A model generated the notes under the pieces. The model saw nothing but the letters and a program-made list of their open reading frames with translations. It was not told where the DNA came from and made no database searches. From contig OZ023265.1 of the NCBI GenBank assembly GCA_964006375.1, positions 115,189,358-115,253,357 of the forward strand: a stretch of DNA of 64,000 nt. The letters run 5' to 3'. Shown here piece after piece: positions 37,046 through 47,925 of this stretch (position 1 is the stretch's first letter; each line of letters begins with the position of its first letter). The DNA comes from Tillus elongatus (taxonomy: Eukaryota > Arthropoda > Insecta > Coleoptera > Cleridae). The translations under genes and the position numbers were made by a program.

Positions 37046-38124
37046 TCAGTTAAGTAAGTGTTCAAATTGTTGACCACCAGCTTCCATAGAAAAGTACAAA
37101 TTTTGTTCAAAACGAGCTCTGACATTCTGAAGCATTTGTAGAGTTATTAGACGGCATTCTTCAACAATGCGTCGTCGTAATTCTTCCAGACACTCCGGTT
37201 CTGTTGCGAAATTTATACTCTTTAAATGGCACCATAAAAAGAAGTCTAAAGGAGTTAAATCCAGTGATCTAGGGGGCCACTCAATAGCACCTCTACGCCC
37301 AATTCATTGCTCTGGAAACTATCTGTTCAAAAACTCCCTAACACGTTGTGGAAAATGCGGAGGAGCTCCATCTTGTTGAATCACTAATTGATTTTCTTGA
37401 TAGCGATCCTCATTTTCAACAATGTCAGTTAGTAGAGGGTAAACGATATCTTCTAGTAACTCCAAATACGTTTCGCCACTCAAATTGCTATCAAGAAAAA
37501 TTGATCCGATTAAACGGTCTCCAAATATGCCAGTCCAGACATTTAATTTCTGTGGAGTTTGAGTGTGGACATCGTGAAAAGTTCTTGGATTAATATCTGT
37601 CCAACAACGACAATTATGACGATTGACTGTAGAGTTTAATAAAAATTTACACTCATCTGAAAAACAGATATTGAACAGAAAGTTCCCGTTAGTAGTTATT
37701 CGTGCAGTCATAAGTTCACAAAACTCCAGCCGCCAATCAAAATCATCTTCATTCAGTTGTTGTACAAGATGAATTTTATATAGGTGAAATATATGATGCT
37801 TCAATATTCGCTGAATAGTTCTTCTTTTGACGTTTGAAACAGTGGCCAATTTTCTCGGGCTTAAAGTTGGGTCTGCAGCAATTTGTCCTAAAACTTCAAT
37901 CTCAGTAGTCTCATTTCCAGCTGTAAATTCACGTTCAGGATCCCGTTTTTTGTTGGCTACTGAACCACTTTGTCGAAACTTTGCAACTAACTCCAAAATG
38001 TATTTTCTGTTAACATGTCTGTTCGGATGTCGTTCATTTAACAAATTTTCGGTACTGTTGGCACAGTCATCGTTTTTGAAAAAAGAGTAATTGTTTCAAC
38101 TCTTTGTTTTACAGAATACACCAT
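37046..38124 (-). pseudogene. mariner-like DDE transposase with two stops and a frameshift
   Basis: The gene would run from the ATG at 38124 to the TGA at 37048, about 359 codons. The N-terminal helix-turn-helix region includes NERHPNRHVNRKYILELVAK and SPRKLATVSNVKRRTIQRIL. The catalytic core has FSDECKFLL (first D), VIQQDGAPPHF (second D) and DLTPLDFFLW (third acidic). I count about 41 residues between the second D and the D of PLDFF. Breaks: a one-base deletion in an A run near 38085, a TAG right after REFLNR (about 37318) and a TGA five codons on. The open part is 37319-38044. TIRs are well preserved, so it could be mobilised in trans. It is probably inactive on its own. Confidence 0.88.
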
Positions 38125-38198
38125 TGTGAAATTAATTTTTGGTAGTACTATCAAGTATCAAACCGACCGGTCACTAAAATAATAAACCGCATTTCTCT

Positions 38199-38283
38199 CA
38201 TTCCGATAAGAAATGTTCTGATAGTCAATTTTTTGTTTACAAACCAACAAAACATTGACTATCAGCACATTTCTTACCGGAAT
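38199..38283. repeat. internal palindrome of the mariner-like element
   Basis: ATTCCGATAAGAAATGTTC and GATAGTCAAT on the left pair with ATTGACTATC and CACATTTCTTACCGGAAT on the right around a 24-bp loop. It lies between the transposase start and the right TIR and may be a subterminal binding or regulatory structure. Confidence 0.75.
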
Positions 38284-38962
38284 AAGTGTGAATAATTCTT
38301 AAACGAGTTGATAAAACTTAAAAAAAAATAGTGTGCTGAATTCAGAAAAGAAAGACCTTTCAAATGATGTAACACTCGACCCATGTTCCCTATTTAAAAT
38401 ATAAGCGTTGTTATTACCACCCTTAAGGGGTTGATGTGACAAAGTTGAGCTATATGTCAAAACATGTCCCCCTCAATATTAATATTGAAGTGTTTCAGCG
38501 TTTCTTAAAAAAAAATCCCTGGACGCAAATCGGTCTGTTTCGTTTTCAATGCGCCACCCTATATAGTAGAAACATGGTACCATGTTTCATTAAAATAACT
38601 TTATTGATTGAAAATGTACAAAACCTTTACGGAAAATTTCGGAAAACGTTCCCAAACAAAAAAAAAACTGGTTTCCTAGACAATGAACCTTAAAGTAATA
38701 GCAAGTTGAGTTGTTTATATATGAAGCATTTAATAAAAATTCCCTACCAAAACGCACTTGCTGTGTCCCGAATTTTTTTATTACAAATGTGCCTTATGCT
38801 TCGAGAAAAAACGGAAAAAGGCAATAATATAAGGAGTGTTCGATAAAAAAAAGGAAATTTGTATCACCAACGATTTATGGGCCACGCTGTGATTGTAAAA
38901 TATGTTCTATAAGATGTAGCTTAAGTCACCCTATATTTAATATAAATTTTCTTCTCATATCT

Positions 38963-38965
<3 letters not shown>

Positions 38966-39047
<82 letters not shown>

Positions 39048-39050
39048 GTA
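38966..39050. repeat. (AAT)n microsatellite
   Basis: About 28 units, following the short inverted-repeat element related to 19361. Confidence 0.95.
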
Positions 39051-39059
39051 ATATATAAT

Positions 39060-39730
39060 AATATACTTACTCGCACCATCAATACATAAAAAAGTGTAGA
39101 ATACGTCAGCATTTAAAAACAAACATACCCACATGAATTACAATTCGAAAAAACTATACATATATGATATCAATTACAAACAGCTACAACCTGTTAGCTA
39201 AAAGATTCTCAAAATTATAATAGGCCTTTGCGGCCAAAATATTAGTCGGTATTTTTCTCATCTTTGCAGGTGGAAGCCCATTTATCTGCACCGTCAGTTT
39301 ATTGTACACATCTAGAGACTGCACCACCCCACTATTTTAAACAATACTTTTTGTAGTCTGTGCAGCAATTAATTAGTCCTTTAAACGTGCTCTAGTGTTG
39401 TGTTTGTGCTGTTGTTCACAATCTGACAACAAACTCTGATTTTCCCTAACAAAACACACACACACTAATATATGCACACTTGGCAAGGTAAGCATTCTGT
39501 TGCCAAGAAACATTTTCCTACACAAGCCCCTATATTTCAGATTGAACATGCTGCGGATACAAGTTTTTAAAGCCTAAATGTTCTACCGGATTCTATAGAA
39601 TTCGACAGGACGTTACTCAATATCGAAGCCTTGAGTTTACATATGCGTAATACCATTACCACATAATACGGCTGCCCAATTTTCACAGGATTTATAGCCC
39701 TTATTATGGTAATTTTTCAATGGGCGTTAA
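39060..39730. other. no feature recognised
   Basis: AT-rich; a short (CA)n at 39450-39465. Confidence 0.4.
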
Positions 39731-39734
39731 CGTC

Positions 39735-41800
39735 AATGTGTATGTGCAGCCGAAATCTGAACCGAGAGCGATCGCCGTCTTGTTATGACTTCACAGAACT
39801 GAGGACTTGTACTATATAGGTGGTAATGGTAGTACGCCTCGAGGCCAGCACTAATACTATTAGAATCGGACAGAACACGCAAAGCATAACTAAAAGCTGA
39901 CAGTTTACCCGCCAACATAAGCCCTCCTGTTTATCTGAGAATCAACCTTCAAGCCCAAAAACATAATAGCATCCTGCGTGCTCAGCAATTCTGATTTAAA
40001 TTTCAGCGATAACTGGGTACTCCTAAAATATTTAAATGAGATCAGGTTTGTTTTAGTCACATTCAATTGTAAGTTCTTTCTATTGTACCACTATTCCAGA
40101 ATTCTCAGTGGTTCTGATGCCTCCTTAATTAGATCATTATCTAAAGGATCTCGTAAAAACAAAGATGTTACGCCAGCAAACAGGGTTGTCTTATGGGTCA
40201 AGAATTCAGATAAATGGTTGAGATAAAGTAAGAACACGACTGTCTCGAGGATTGAGCCCGGAGGCACACCCCGTTCTATAACCTTCCACTCAGATGTCAA
40301 AAATACTTCTGTCCTATTATCATCATCATGTTTGGAATTAGTGAGATAGGTCTATAATACGTAAGTAGAGATATGTCCCCACTCCTGTGTATCAGAATCT
40401 TAAGTGAGTTTTTTAGTCCCTGAGCCAGAGATAAGTTAATGATATCCTTTAGTGGCTTGACTAAGACATCAGCACATTATTTCAGCAGCGTTACTGAAAT
40501 CTCGTCAAAGTCTACTGAATCGGTCTTTCTAAGTTCAAAAATTTTACTGTATACTTAACTTTCATTGACGGGGTAAAAAAGTATTGTGTCAATAACATAT
40601 TTAATTTTAACTGTTGCTGGAGTATTTTTGGCGTTGATGTTGTTTTTAAAACGCCAATTAGGTATTTATTTATGTATATTAACCGCTTTTGATCCGTATC
40701 CCCATCTAAAGTCAAATTTTTTAGGTCAATTGTCTGGCTTTCTGACCATACAGTTACATGTCTTACTACTTGCCACGTAGCTCTAGCCTTGTTTGTCATT
40801 GTTTTTATGAAGTTGGTATTGTATGCTTACTTAGCTTGCCTACCACCACTTTTCCAATTATTAACAAAGTCGTTATATACTTCTTTAGAAACAGTGTTGT
40901 TCAATACTCCCTCATATAGTTGTCTCTTGATGCCACATTTATCGATGAACACCTGTTTCTGTCGTTCACAACTATTATTTTCTTCTCGCAAAACCCAGCT
41001 ATCCCTGTCAAAAGTCTTACAGAATGTACGGTGACTTTAATTTGCATCATTTTCTTCTAACACTAGGTTCCAGTTGGTATTCTCTAGTACATTGTTCATT
41101 TTATTAGTGTTGTCTAGAGTGTACAATCTAACTTACTTCTTCAGCCTACTTTCAAATCTTGATTTTTCCAAGGGAAATGACCGGTAACACAAGGCTTTGA
41201 ATTATAACTATCAAAAACATCAAAGAGTCTTATAAGTAGAAGCTATTAACGCAAGTTAAAGTGGCCACATTAACATATCTGTTTAGCCTTTTCCTCTTCA
41301 TGACTGACACCAGAATGCCTTGCAAAATTCCTGAAAATTCAAAACACTGATCAACAATTTTATGTGGCCTTCTATACACATTAATAACTACAATTTTCAT
41401 TTTTATCAATTTGATGCTTCTGCATTTAAATATCATTTCCTATCTTTTTTTCTTTTACGAAGCCTAGCTCGATCAAATCCATGCCATCCCTGACGAAGAT
41501 ACATGAGCAGCCGTGGAGCTTTTTGGATCTGGTATAACAAGAATCCATTTTGTGCCCAGAAATGTTAACAAAAGGAGCCTCCGCATCAGTTAACCAGTGC
41601 TCTGTTGACGCTAAAACTTAAGGATTTTTATTATGGATTTTTAGTATTCTTAAAATATGTGTCTATATCATCCAACTTATTTTCAACACACTGTATATTT
41701 TAGTGAATCAACGTAAAGTGGTTATCTGCTCTACTTAAATAGTCGTCATTGTTTGCTATCTCACTCCTGTCTGAGGTTTGGTGGCGTGGCTCGAAAAAAT
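39735..41800 (-). pseudogene. jockey/R1-like non-LTR retrotransposon, decayed
   Basis: On the minus strand, in order: endonuclease remnants near 41660-41240 (LDDIDTYFKNTKNP, IVVINVYRRPHKIVDQCFEF), linker and RT N-terminal part at 40799-40512 (NKARATWQVVRHVTVW), an RT core at 40300-40091 with GVPPGSILETVVFLLYLNHL and KTTLFAGVTSLFL (the catalytic ADDT now AGVT), and a thumb-like stretch near 39900-39750 (ALRVLSDSNSISAGLEAYY). Stops and frameshifts occur throughout. No RNase H or poly-A tail was located. It is a different family from the 30240 and 57365 copies. Confidence 0.8.
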
Positions 41801-42800
<1,000 letters not shown>

Positions 42801-43475
42801 GAAATGACATTCTACTGCTACACGAGGATTTTAATTCTTCCACATATATTTATTTCTAAAGCTCAATAAACCCCTCCAGGTAAAGCTAGCTCCATCTGTA
42901 TTGTATTTTGTTCACAGACTTTGGATCTGCATTCTGCTTATTTCTAAAGAAATAAGAAAATTGCGGTCTAGCTGAAATATTAGCTGGGAAGAAATTTTGT
43001 GTGGGATTAAAGTGATGGATTAACATTTTCATCATAAAATATGATGACCGATGACCTGACCTGACCTACTAACACAAGCAACTGCACTTATTCTTCTTGA
43101 ACTCATTTCCGGATTTTTTGCTACACACACTAAAATTGCTTCTTGTAGTTCGGAAGCGATATTTTTTAGACGGCCTTAAATAGCTCTTTTTGAGGAAACG
43201 AACTAGTTTCCCTCATTTTATCATAAACATTTTTGAATATTTTGTGATGCGGCTGTCAACTATTTGAATGCTTTTCAGGATACATTATGTTCGCCTTACG
43301 TTCACTAAGACTTGCTTGCGCATAAAAGCAAACCACTTCTTCATTATAAAAACGATTATATCGCGGCGTACTTTAGGTAATCTTAGAAAAATATATCAAA
43401 AGAATATCTAGTAACACCAAGACGCGTATTTGGACAAGAACAGAGTCATACATTTGTTTATAGCAGAACCCTACT
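42801..43475. other. no feature recognised
   Basis: No coding or RNA motif. The CCTGACCTGACC stretch at 43060-43071 does not form a ribozyme core. Confidence 0.4.
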
Positions 43476-43672
43476 ATTAGGTTAATAATGTGTGTGTGTG
43501 TGTTTGGTTTACTGGCTGTGGCTTTGATCAGCCATTAGCACATTATGACCCACCTCTGCTACCCTATCCTAAAGTCGTTAGATCACCTTTACACTTTTCT
43601 TTTTGTATATATACATACTTAAATTTATTCTATGCTATTATTCTAAATACAAGTATTCATCCTTGATTATAT

Positions 43673-43676
<4 letters not shown>

Positions 43677-43716
<40 letters not shown>

Positions 43717-43930
43717 CTCTTAGGACTTTTTTTTTTTATTTCTATCTTTTTTGGCTTTTTTTTATGTTGCAATCTTTTATTTCTTTTTTTTTTGCAATCT
43801 TTTATTTCCCTTAGGACTTTTTTTTTTTTTTATTTCTCTCTTTTTTGCCTTTTTTTTTATGTTGCAATCTTTTATTTCTTTTTTTTTTCTTTTTTTTTTT
43901 CTCAAGAGCCTTTTTTTGTTATTAAATAAA
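43677..43930 (-). repeat. A-rich tandem repeat in the 3' UTR of the I-type element
   Basis: A run of about 40 T (plus strand) at 43677-43716 is followed by two copies of a unit with period 91 bp (CTTAGGAC at 43719 and 43810, each followed by a TTATGTTGCAATCTTTTATTT). On the element's own strand this is A-rich and may serve in RNA recognition by ORF1 or ORF2. Confidence 0.8.
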
Positions 43931-44245
43931 TAAAAGGACTGTGAGGAGATGGTTGACTACAGGGATACGTATACGCTACTGGGGCTCTTCAGAGCTTTCA
44001 ACATCACAGACTGAGCCGCTATAAGAAAGGTGTCAAACACTAGGAAAGACAATAGGAACTTATTAACTATCTAGAGGTAATATTCACTATTAACTAATTA
44101 CAATTCCACTTTACAGGCTTTACTTAATATAAGTATGTCTATTATTATTTGTATTAAATTTAAGAATGGAATTAAAAGTCGCTAAGTACTGGGAGAAAGA
44201 AAATACTACTTCCAAATTTCGGAAAGTTGCCGCTAGGTTTCTAAT

Positions 44246-47200
44246 CTATACTTTGATTTTCATATTTTTGATATGTTTGTTTAAAGCTTTAAATATTTCT
44301 ATATCATTTGTGGCTAATAGTTGAGCTAGGTTAAAGGGTTTATTTACAGAAAGTTTTTGGATAATTAACGAAAATGTTTCTATTTCGTCCTTTCTTAATA
44401 TACATGATAACATGACATGTTCGATATCTCCATATTCCATACACTCACAATGTGGACTGTCTTTTAATCTAATTTTAAACAAATAGGCTGGACATAATGC
44501 ATGATTAGTTCTTAAACGACATATATTTTTTATTTCCTCTTTTGAGAAGTTTCCATAATAAAACCACGGTTTAGAGGGGAGTTCCGGCTGAATACGCTTA
44601 TACATTTCCCCAGCTTTATCAGATGTATAATTTATTTGCCATAGTTGTTTCTGTCTTTTTGTAATCGTACTATAGTAATCTGAATATGGAGTTTTGTATT
44701 CTGCCTTCTCTCCCCTATCCACCGCCATCTTCGCAATTTCGTCAACAGTCTCATTGTGCTGTATGCCACAATGACCCCTTAACCATGCTATAGTTACAAG
44801 TTGGCCACTATTTTTCATAGAATGTATTTTATTAACAATTAACTGAATTACATAATTCCCAATGGGGTGAAAACACACATTCTGAATTTTCTGAACGGCA
44901 CCTTTACTATCTGTTATAATTATGGCTTGGTTTATTTGTTTCTCCTCAATATATTCAAGAGCTTCATTTATTGCAATAAGTTCTGCCGTGTATATGGACA
45001 TGTGTTCTTCTAAACAAAGCATTTTTTGTTTATTGGCAATAGGATCGTAACAAGCACAGCCGGTTTTGCTATCCATTTTGGAACCATCTGTATATATTTC
45101 ATATGTTTCTGGAAAGAGGGTTTCCAGATCAAGCCTGAACGCTATATTTCTAACTGCCTTTGGAAGATTTTTATAGTCTTGGAAGAAAAATGTATTAATA
45201 GATCCTCTTACAGATGGAACAACGTTGTGATCTAAATGTAGGTTTTCATGGAAAATGTTATCTGCCATATTAAGCAGATGCTCATATGCCTCTACCATTG
45301 GTATACTTTTTGCTTTTTGCCATTTCTTATGAGTTAGATCCGCGATAAATAGTTGATGTATTGTTTTTATTAATGTGGCATTTTTGGACATAGTTTTAAT
45401 TAAAAATCTTTCAGTGAGAATATTTCTTCTAAAACTAAGTGGCAATTCTCCCGACTCAGCTGTGACTGCACAAACTGGTGTTGATCTAAGTAAACCCAAA
45501 CATAATCTCAAACACTTATTCTGTACAATGTCTAGCTTTTTGAGATGTGTATTCGCTGCTTGCCCATAAAATATACATCCATAGTCAATTATTGTTCTTA
45601 TATATGACTTATATATTAATAAGGCTACGGTTGCATCTGCTCCCCATTTCGTGCTTGTAACCATTCTTAAGATATTCGTGCCTTTTTCTGCTTGGGATAT
45701 AAGATCTTGTATGTGCTCCTTCCATAATAGCTTTCTGTCTATTCTAACGCCCAAAAACTTAATGGATGGTGATATTTGTATTTTATAATTTGATAATACT
45801 ATTTCTGTTGGAATACGATGTTTTTTGCTGAAGATGCACACTTGCGTTTTTGTATGGGATAGGGTAAGACCGTTATTGCTCATCCAGTCATTAAGATCGT
45901 CATATGCTTTTTTAATAATTAACATCCCTGAGTTAATGTCCTGATGGGAAGCATAAATGCAGATGTCATCCGCGTACTGAAGGACTTTAATGTTGTTCAG
46001 ATTTTTTTCCATTTCCGTTGTATATAAAACGTATAGCAAGGGGCTCAATATACCACCTTGAGGAAGTCCTTTGTTGGTCAATCTTGGCCCTAGTATGTCG
46101 TTATCTGCCCGTACGTATATTAGTCTATTGGTATACAGTGACACAACTCTGTGACTAAAGCTTGGTGGAATTCCTAATGATGTCATTTTTCTCACTAGCA
46201 TGCTTAGGTTAATGTTATCATAAGCCCCGCAAACATCTAAAAATGCAGCTACTATAGATTTTGAGTTGGTAAAGGACATGTTAACATCTGTGATTAAATG
46301 TGCTATGCTTTCGTTAACTGAATGCCCTTTTCTAAAGCCAAACTGGGTTTTTGGGAAAATATTGTTGTTTTCTAACCAACCTTCTAATCTACGTTTTAAC
46401 ATTCGTTCAAACGTTTTTAATATACACGAGGCTAAAGAGATTCCTCTGTAAGACTCTGGGCTTAGCGGATCTTTCCTTGGTTTTAAAAATGCTAATATAA
46501 TATAGATCTTCCATTCCTGTGGAAAATTCGCAGTCTGCCAGATCTCTTTCATTATCTTTAACAAAACATGCTTTGCTTGAATAGGTAGATTTGTCAACAT
46601 CGCATAGTGTATTTGATCATGCCCTGGTGCAGTATTGTGTGTTCTTTTCAAACTACATTCTAATTCTTCTATACTAAATGGTCGAAGTAGAGGATGATTA
46701 TTATGTCCTTCCGAAATTCCTGCTGTTCTTATTTGTGCTTCGACCCAAGGAGGAGCCAACTTGTTTAAAAATGCCTCGGCCACTGATTTAGAGATTGCTG
46801 TTTTTCTAATAGCCTGACTGTTACTTAGACATTTGATCTGTTGCCAAATATCGCCCAAAGGTGTTCTTTTAGAAAGTTTATTACAGTAGTCTTGCCATGT
46901 CTTTCTTTTGCTTTGTAGAATAATTTTCTTTGTTATTGCCACTGCTTCATTATATCTAGTAAAGTTTTCATAGTTCGAATGTCTTTTATATTCGGATAGT
47001 CTGCTTTTTTGCAACATGATGGCTTTTTCACATTCTTCACTCCACCAAGATTTACCAAAATATTTTTTATTTTCATTGGATACCGCTCTCACTACCGGCA
47101 CCGACTGTTCACTGGCATTTTCCAGCATTAAAACAAAATCTTGATATTTCCAATTATGGTTTGATTTTTCCTTTAAAGTGTCGGTAACACCCTGTGAGAA

Positions 47201-47920
47201 CGCCATCCAATCGGCCTTACGTATATTCCACCTACTATTTCTCATATATCTATTATTATTTAATTTTTCAACATTATTTACCACGAACAAAATTACAAAA
47301 TGATCAGAACCTAAAGTTTCATCAATAACATTCCAACTAATTTGCGGCACTATATCTGGAGTACTTAGCGTTAAATCTATAGCTGATCTACTTTTACTAA
47401 AGGGTTTGGGCAGCAAGGTTGGTTTTCCGTCATTTAGATATACAAGATGACAATCTTCTATGGCTGATAAAAGCGCCTCGCCTTTGCTATCGCTCCAAGT
47501 ACTTCCGAAGGCCAAGTGATGTGCATTGTAATCTCCCCCAACTATAAATGGTTTACTAAAGCTATTAAATGTGCTTTTCCACTGATCCTTCGTAACGGAA
47601 TGACCAGCTGCAGCATATAATGAGTACAAATTAATTTTTTTATAATTTTCTAAAACTATGCAAGCAGAAACACACATTATGCCCCCTAATTTTGCAAAAC
47701 CTTTCGTTTCTGTGTAAACAATATTATGTTTAACGAGGATCGCTACCCCCGCCTTACCATCATCTCTATCTTGCCTTAGAATATTGTAGCCGGAAAAGTG
47801 TACATAACAATTAGGTTTAAACCAAGTTTCTGATAACAAAGCGATGTCAACGTCATTATCATATAAATATTTTTCTAGGCTTCCCTTATTAGAAAGGGCT
47901 GACCTAGAGTTCCATTGCAT
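44246..47920 (-). CDS. ORF2 of I-type retrotransposon (endonuclease, RT, RNase H)
   Basis: 1224 residues, uninterrupted. An apurinic-like endonuclease occupies about 1-230 (MQWNSRSALSNKGSL, ALLSETWFK, GGDYNAHHLAFGS, LGSDHFVILF). Reverse transcriptase spans about 430-760 with ISLASCILKTFERML, GFRKGHSVNESIAHL, AFLDVCGAYDNI, GLPQGGILSPLLYVLY and the catalytic YADDICIYA near 648. RNase H follows at about 945-1075: EIYTDGSKMDSKTG, TAELIAINEALEYI, IITDSKGAVQKIQ and LRGHCGIQHNETVDEIA, all four acidic/His landmarks visible. A C-terminal zinc-like CECMEYGDIEHVMLSC lies near 1160. RNase H after RT places it in the I group rather than jockey. The ATG follows the ORF1 stop by five bases, implying reinitiation. 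Likely able to drive its own target-primed reverse transcription. Confidence 0.95.
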   Translation of the reverse strand: MQWNSRSALSNKGSLEKYLYDNDVDIALLSETWFKPNCYVHFSGYNILRQDRDDGKAGVAILVKHNIVYTETKGFAKLGGIMCVSACIVLENYKKINLYSLYAAAGHSVTKDQWKSTFNSFSKPFIVGGDYNAHHLAFGSTWSDSKGEALLSAIEDCHLVYLNDGKPTLLPKPFSKSRSAIDLTLSTPDIVPQISWNVIDETLGSDHFVILFVVNNVEKLNNNRYMRNSRWNIRKADWMAFSQGVTDTLKEKSNHNWKYQDFVLMLENASEQSVPVVRAVSNENKKYFGKSWWSEECEKAIMLQKSRLSEYKRHSNYENFTRYNEAVAITKKIILQSKRKTWQDYCNKLSKRTPLGDIWQQIKCLSNSQAIRKTAISKSVAEAFLNKLAPPWVEAQIRTAGISEGHNNHPLLRPFSIEELECSLKRTHNTAPGHDQIHYAMLTNLPIQAKHVLLKIMKEIWQTANFPQEWKIYIILAFLKPRKDPLSPESYRGISLASCILKTFERMLKRRLEGWLENNNIFPKTQFGFRKGHSVNESIAHLITDVNMSFTNSKSIVAAFLDVCGAYDNINLSMLVRKMTSLGIPPSFSHRVVSLYTNRLIYVRADNDILGPRLTNKGLPQGGILSPLLYVLYTTEMEKNLNNIKVLQYADDICIYASHQDINSGMLIIKKAYDDLNDWMSNNGLTLSHTKTQVCIFSKKHRIPTEIVLSNYKIQISPSIKFLGVRIDRKLLWKEHIQDLISQAEKGTNILRMVTSTKWGADATVALLIYKSYIRTIIDYGCIFYGQAANTHLKKLDIVQNKCLRLCLGLLRSTPVCAVTAESGELPLSFRRNILTERFLIKTMSKNATLIKTIHQLFIADLTHKKWQKAKSIPMVEAYEHLLNMADNIFHENLHLDHNVVPSVRGSINTFFFQDYKNLPKAVRNIAFRLDLETLFPETYEIYTDGSKMDSKTGCACYDPIANKQKMLCLEEHMSIYTAELIAINEALEYIEEKQINQAIIITDSKGAVQKIQNVCFHPIGNYVIQLIVNKIHSMKNSGQLVTIAWLRGHCGIQHNETVDEIAKMAVDRGEKAEYKTPYSDYYSTITKRQKQLWQINYTSDKAGEMYKRIQPELPSKPWFYYGNFSKEEIKNICRLRTNHALCPAYLFKIRLKDSPHCECMEYGDIEHVMLSCILRKDEIETFSLIIQKLSVNKPFNLAQLLATNDIEIFKALNKHIKNMKIKV

Positions 47921-47925
47921 AATAT

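Larger units (their letters stand above)
36664..38561 (-). mobile_element. mariner-like DNA transposon, 1.9 kb, long TIRs
   Basis: Terminal inverted repeats of about 280 bp: left CAGGGTAGCGCATTGAAAAC, right (reversed) AGGGTGGCGCATTGAAAAC. Shared inner phrases include AACAGACTGATTTGCGTCC and CCATGTTCCCTATTTAAAAT. It is flanked by TA on each side (36662-36663, 38562-38563), the IS630-Tc1-mariner target duplication. It encodes one broken transposase gene on the minus strand. Confidence 0.9.
36540..38775. mobile_element. family A inverted-repeat element interrupted by a mariner-like transposon
   Basis: Both ends carry the family A terminal block in opposite orientation: GACGCAGCAAGTGCGTTATG at 36547 and AACGCACTTGCTGTGTCC near 38754. 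Removing 36664-38561 and one TA leaves about 340 bp whose left part matches 18555-18680 and whose right part continues it (CATGTTTCATTAAAATAAC against CATATTTCATTGAAATGGC). No coding capacity of its own. Confidence 0.85.

Noticed and set aside
36540..38775. Helitron identity for family A (short hairpin near the end, embedded microsatellite)
   Set aside because: Both ends carry the same block in inverted orientation in two copies, and no Rep/helicase or CTRR end is visible.
43055..43075. CCTGACCTGACC as a ribozyme box
   Set aside because: No stem II or GAAA box at suitable spacing.
43751..43933. Phe-rich frame at 43751-43933
   Set aside because: Antisense translation of the A-rich 3' UTR repeats of the I-type element.
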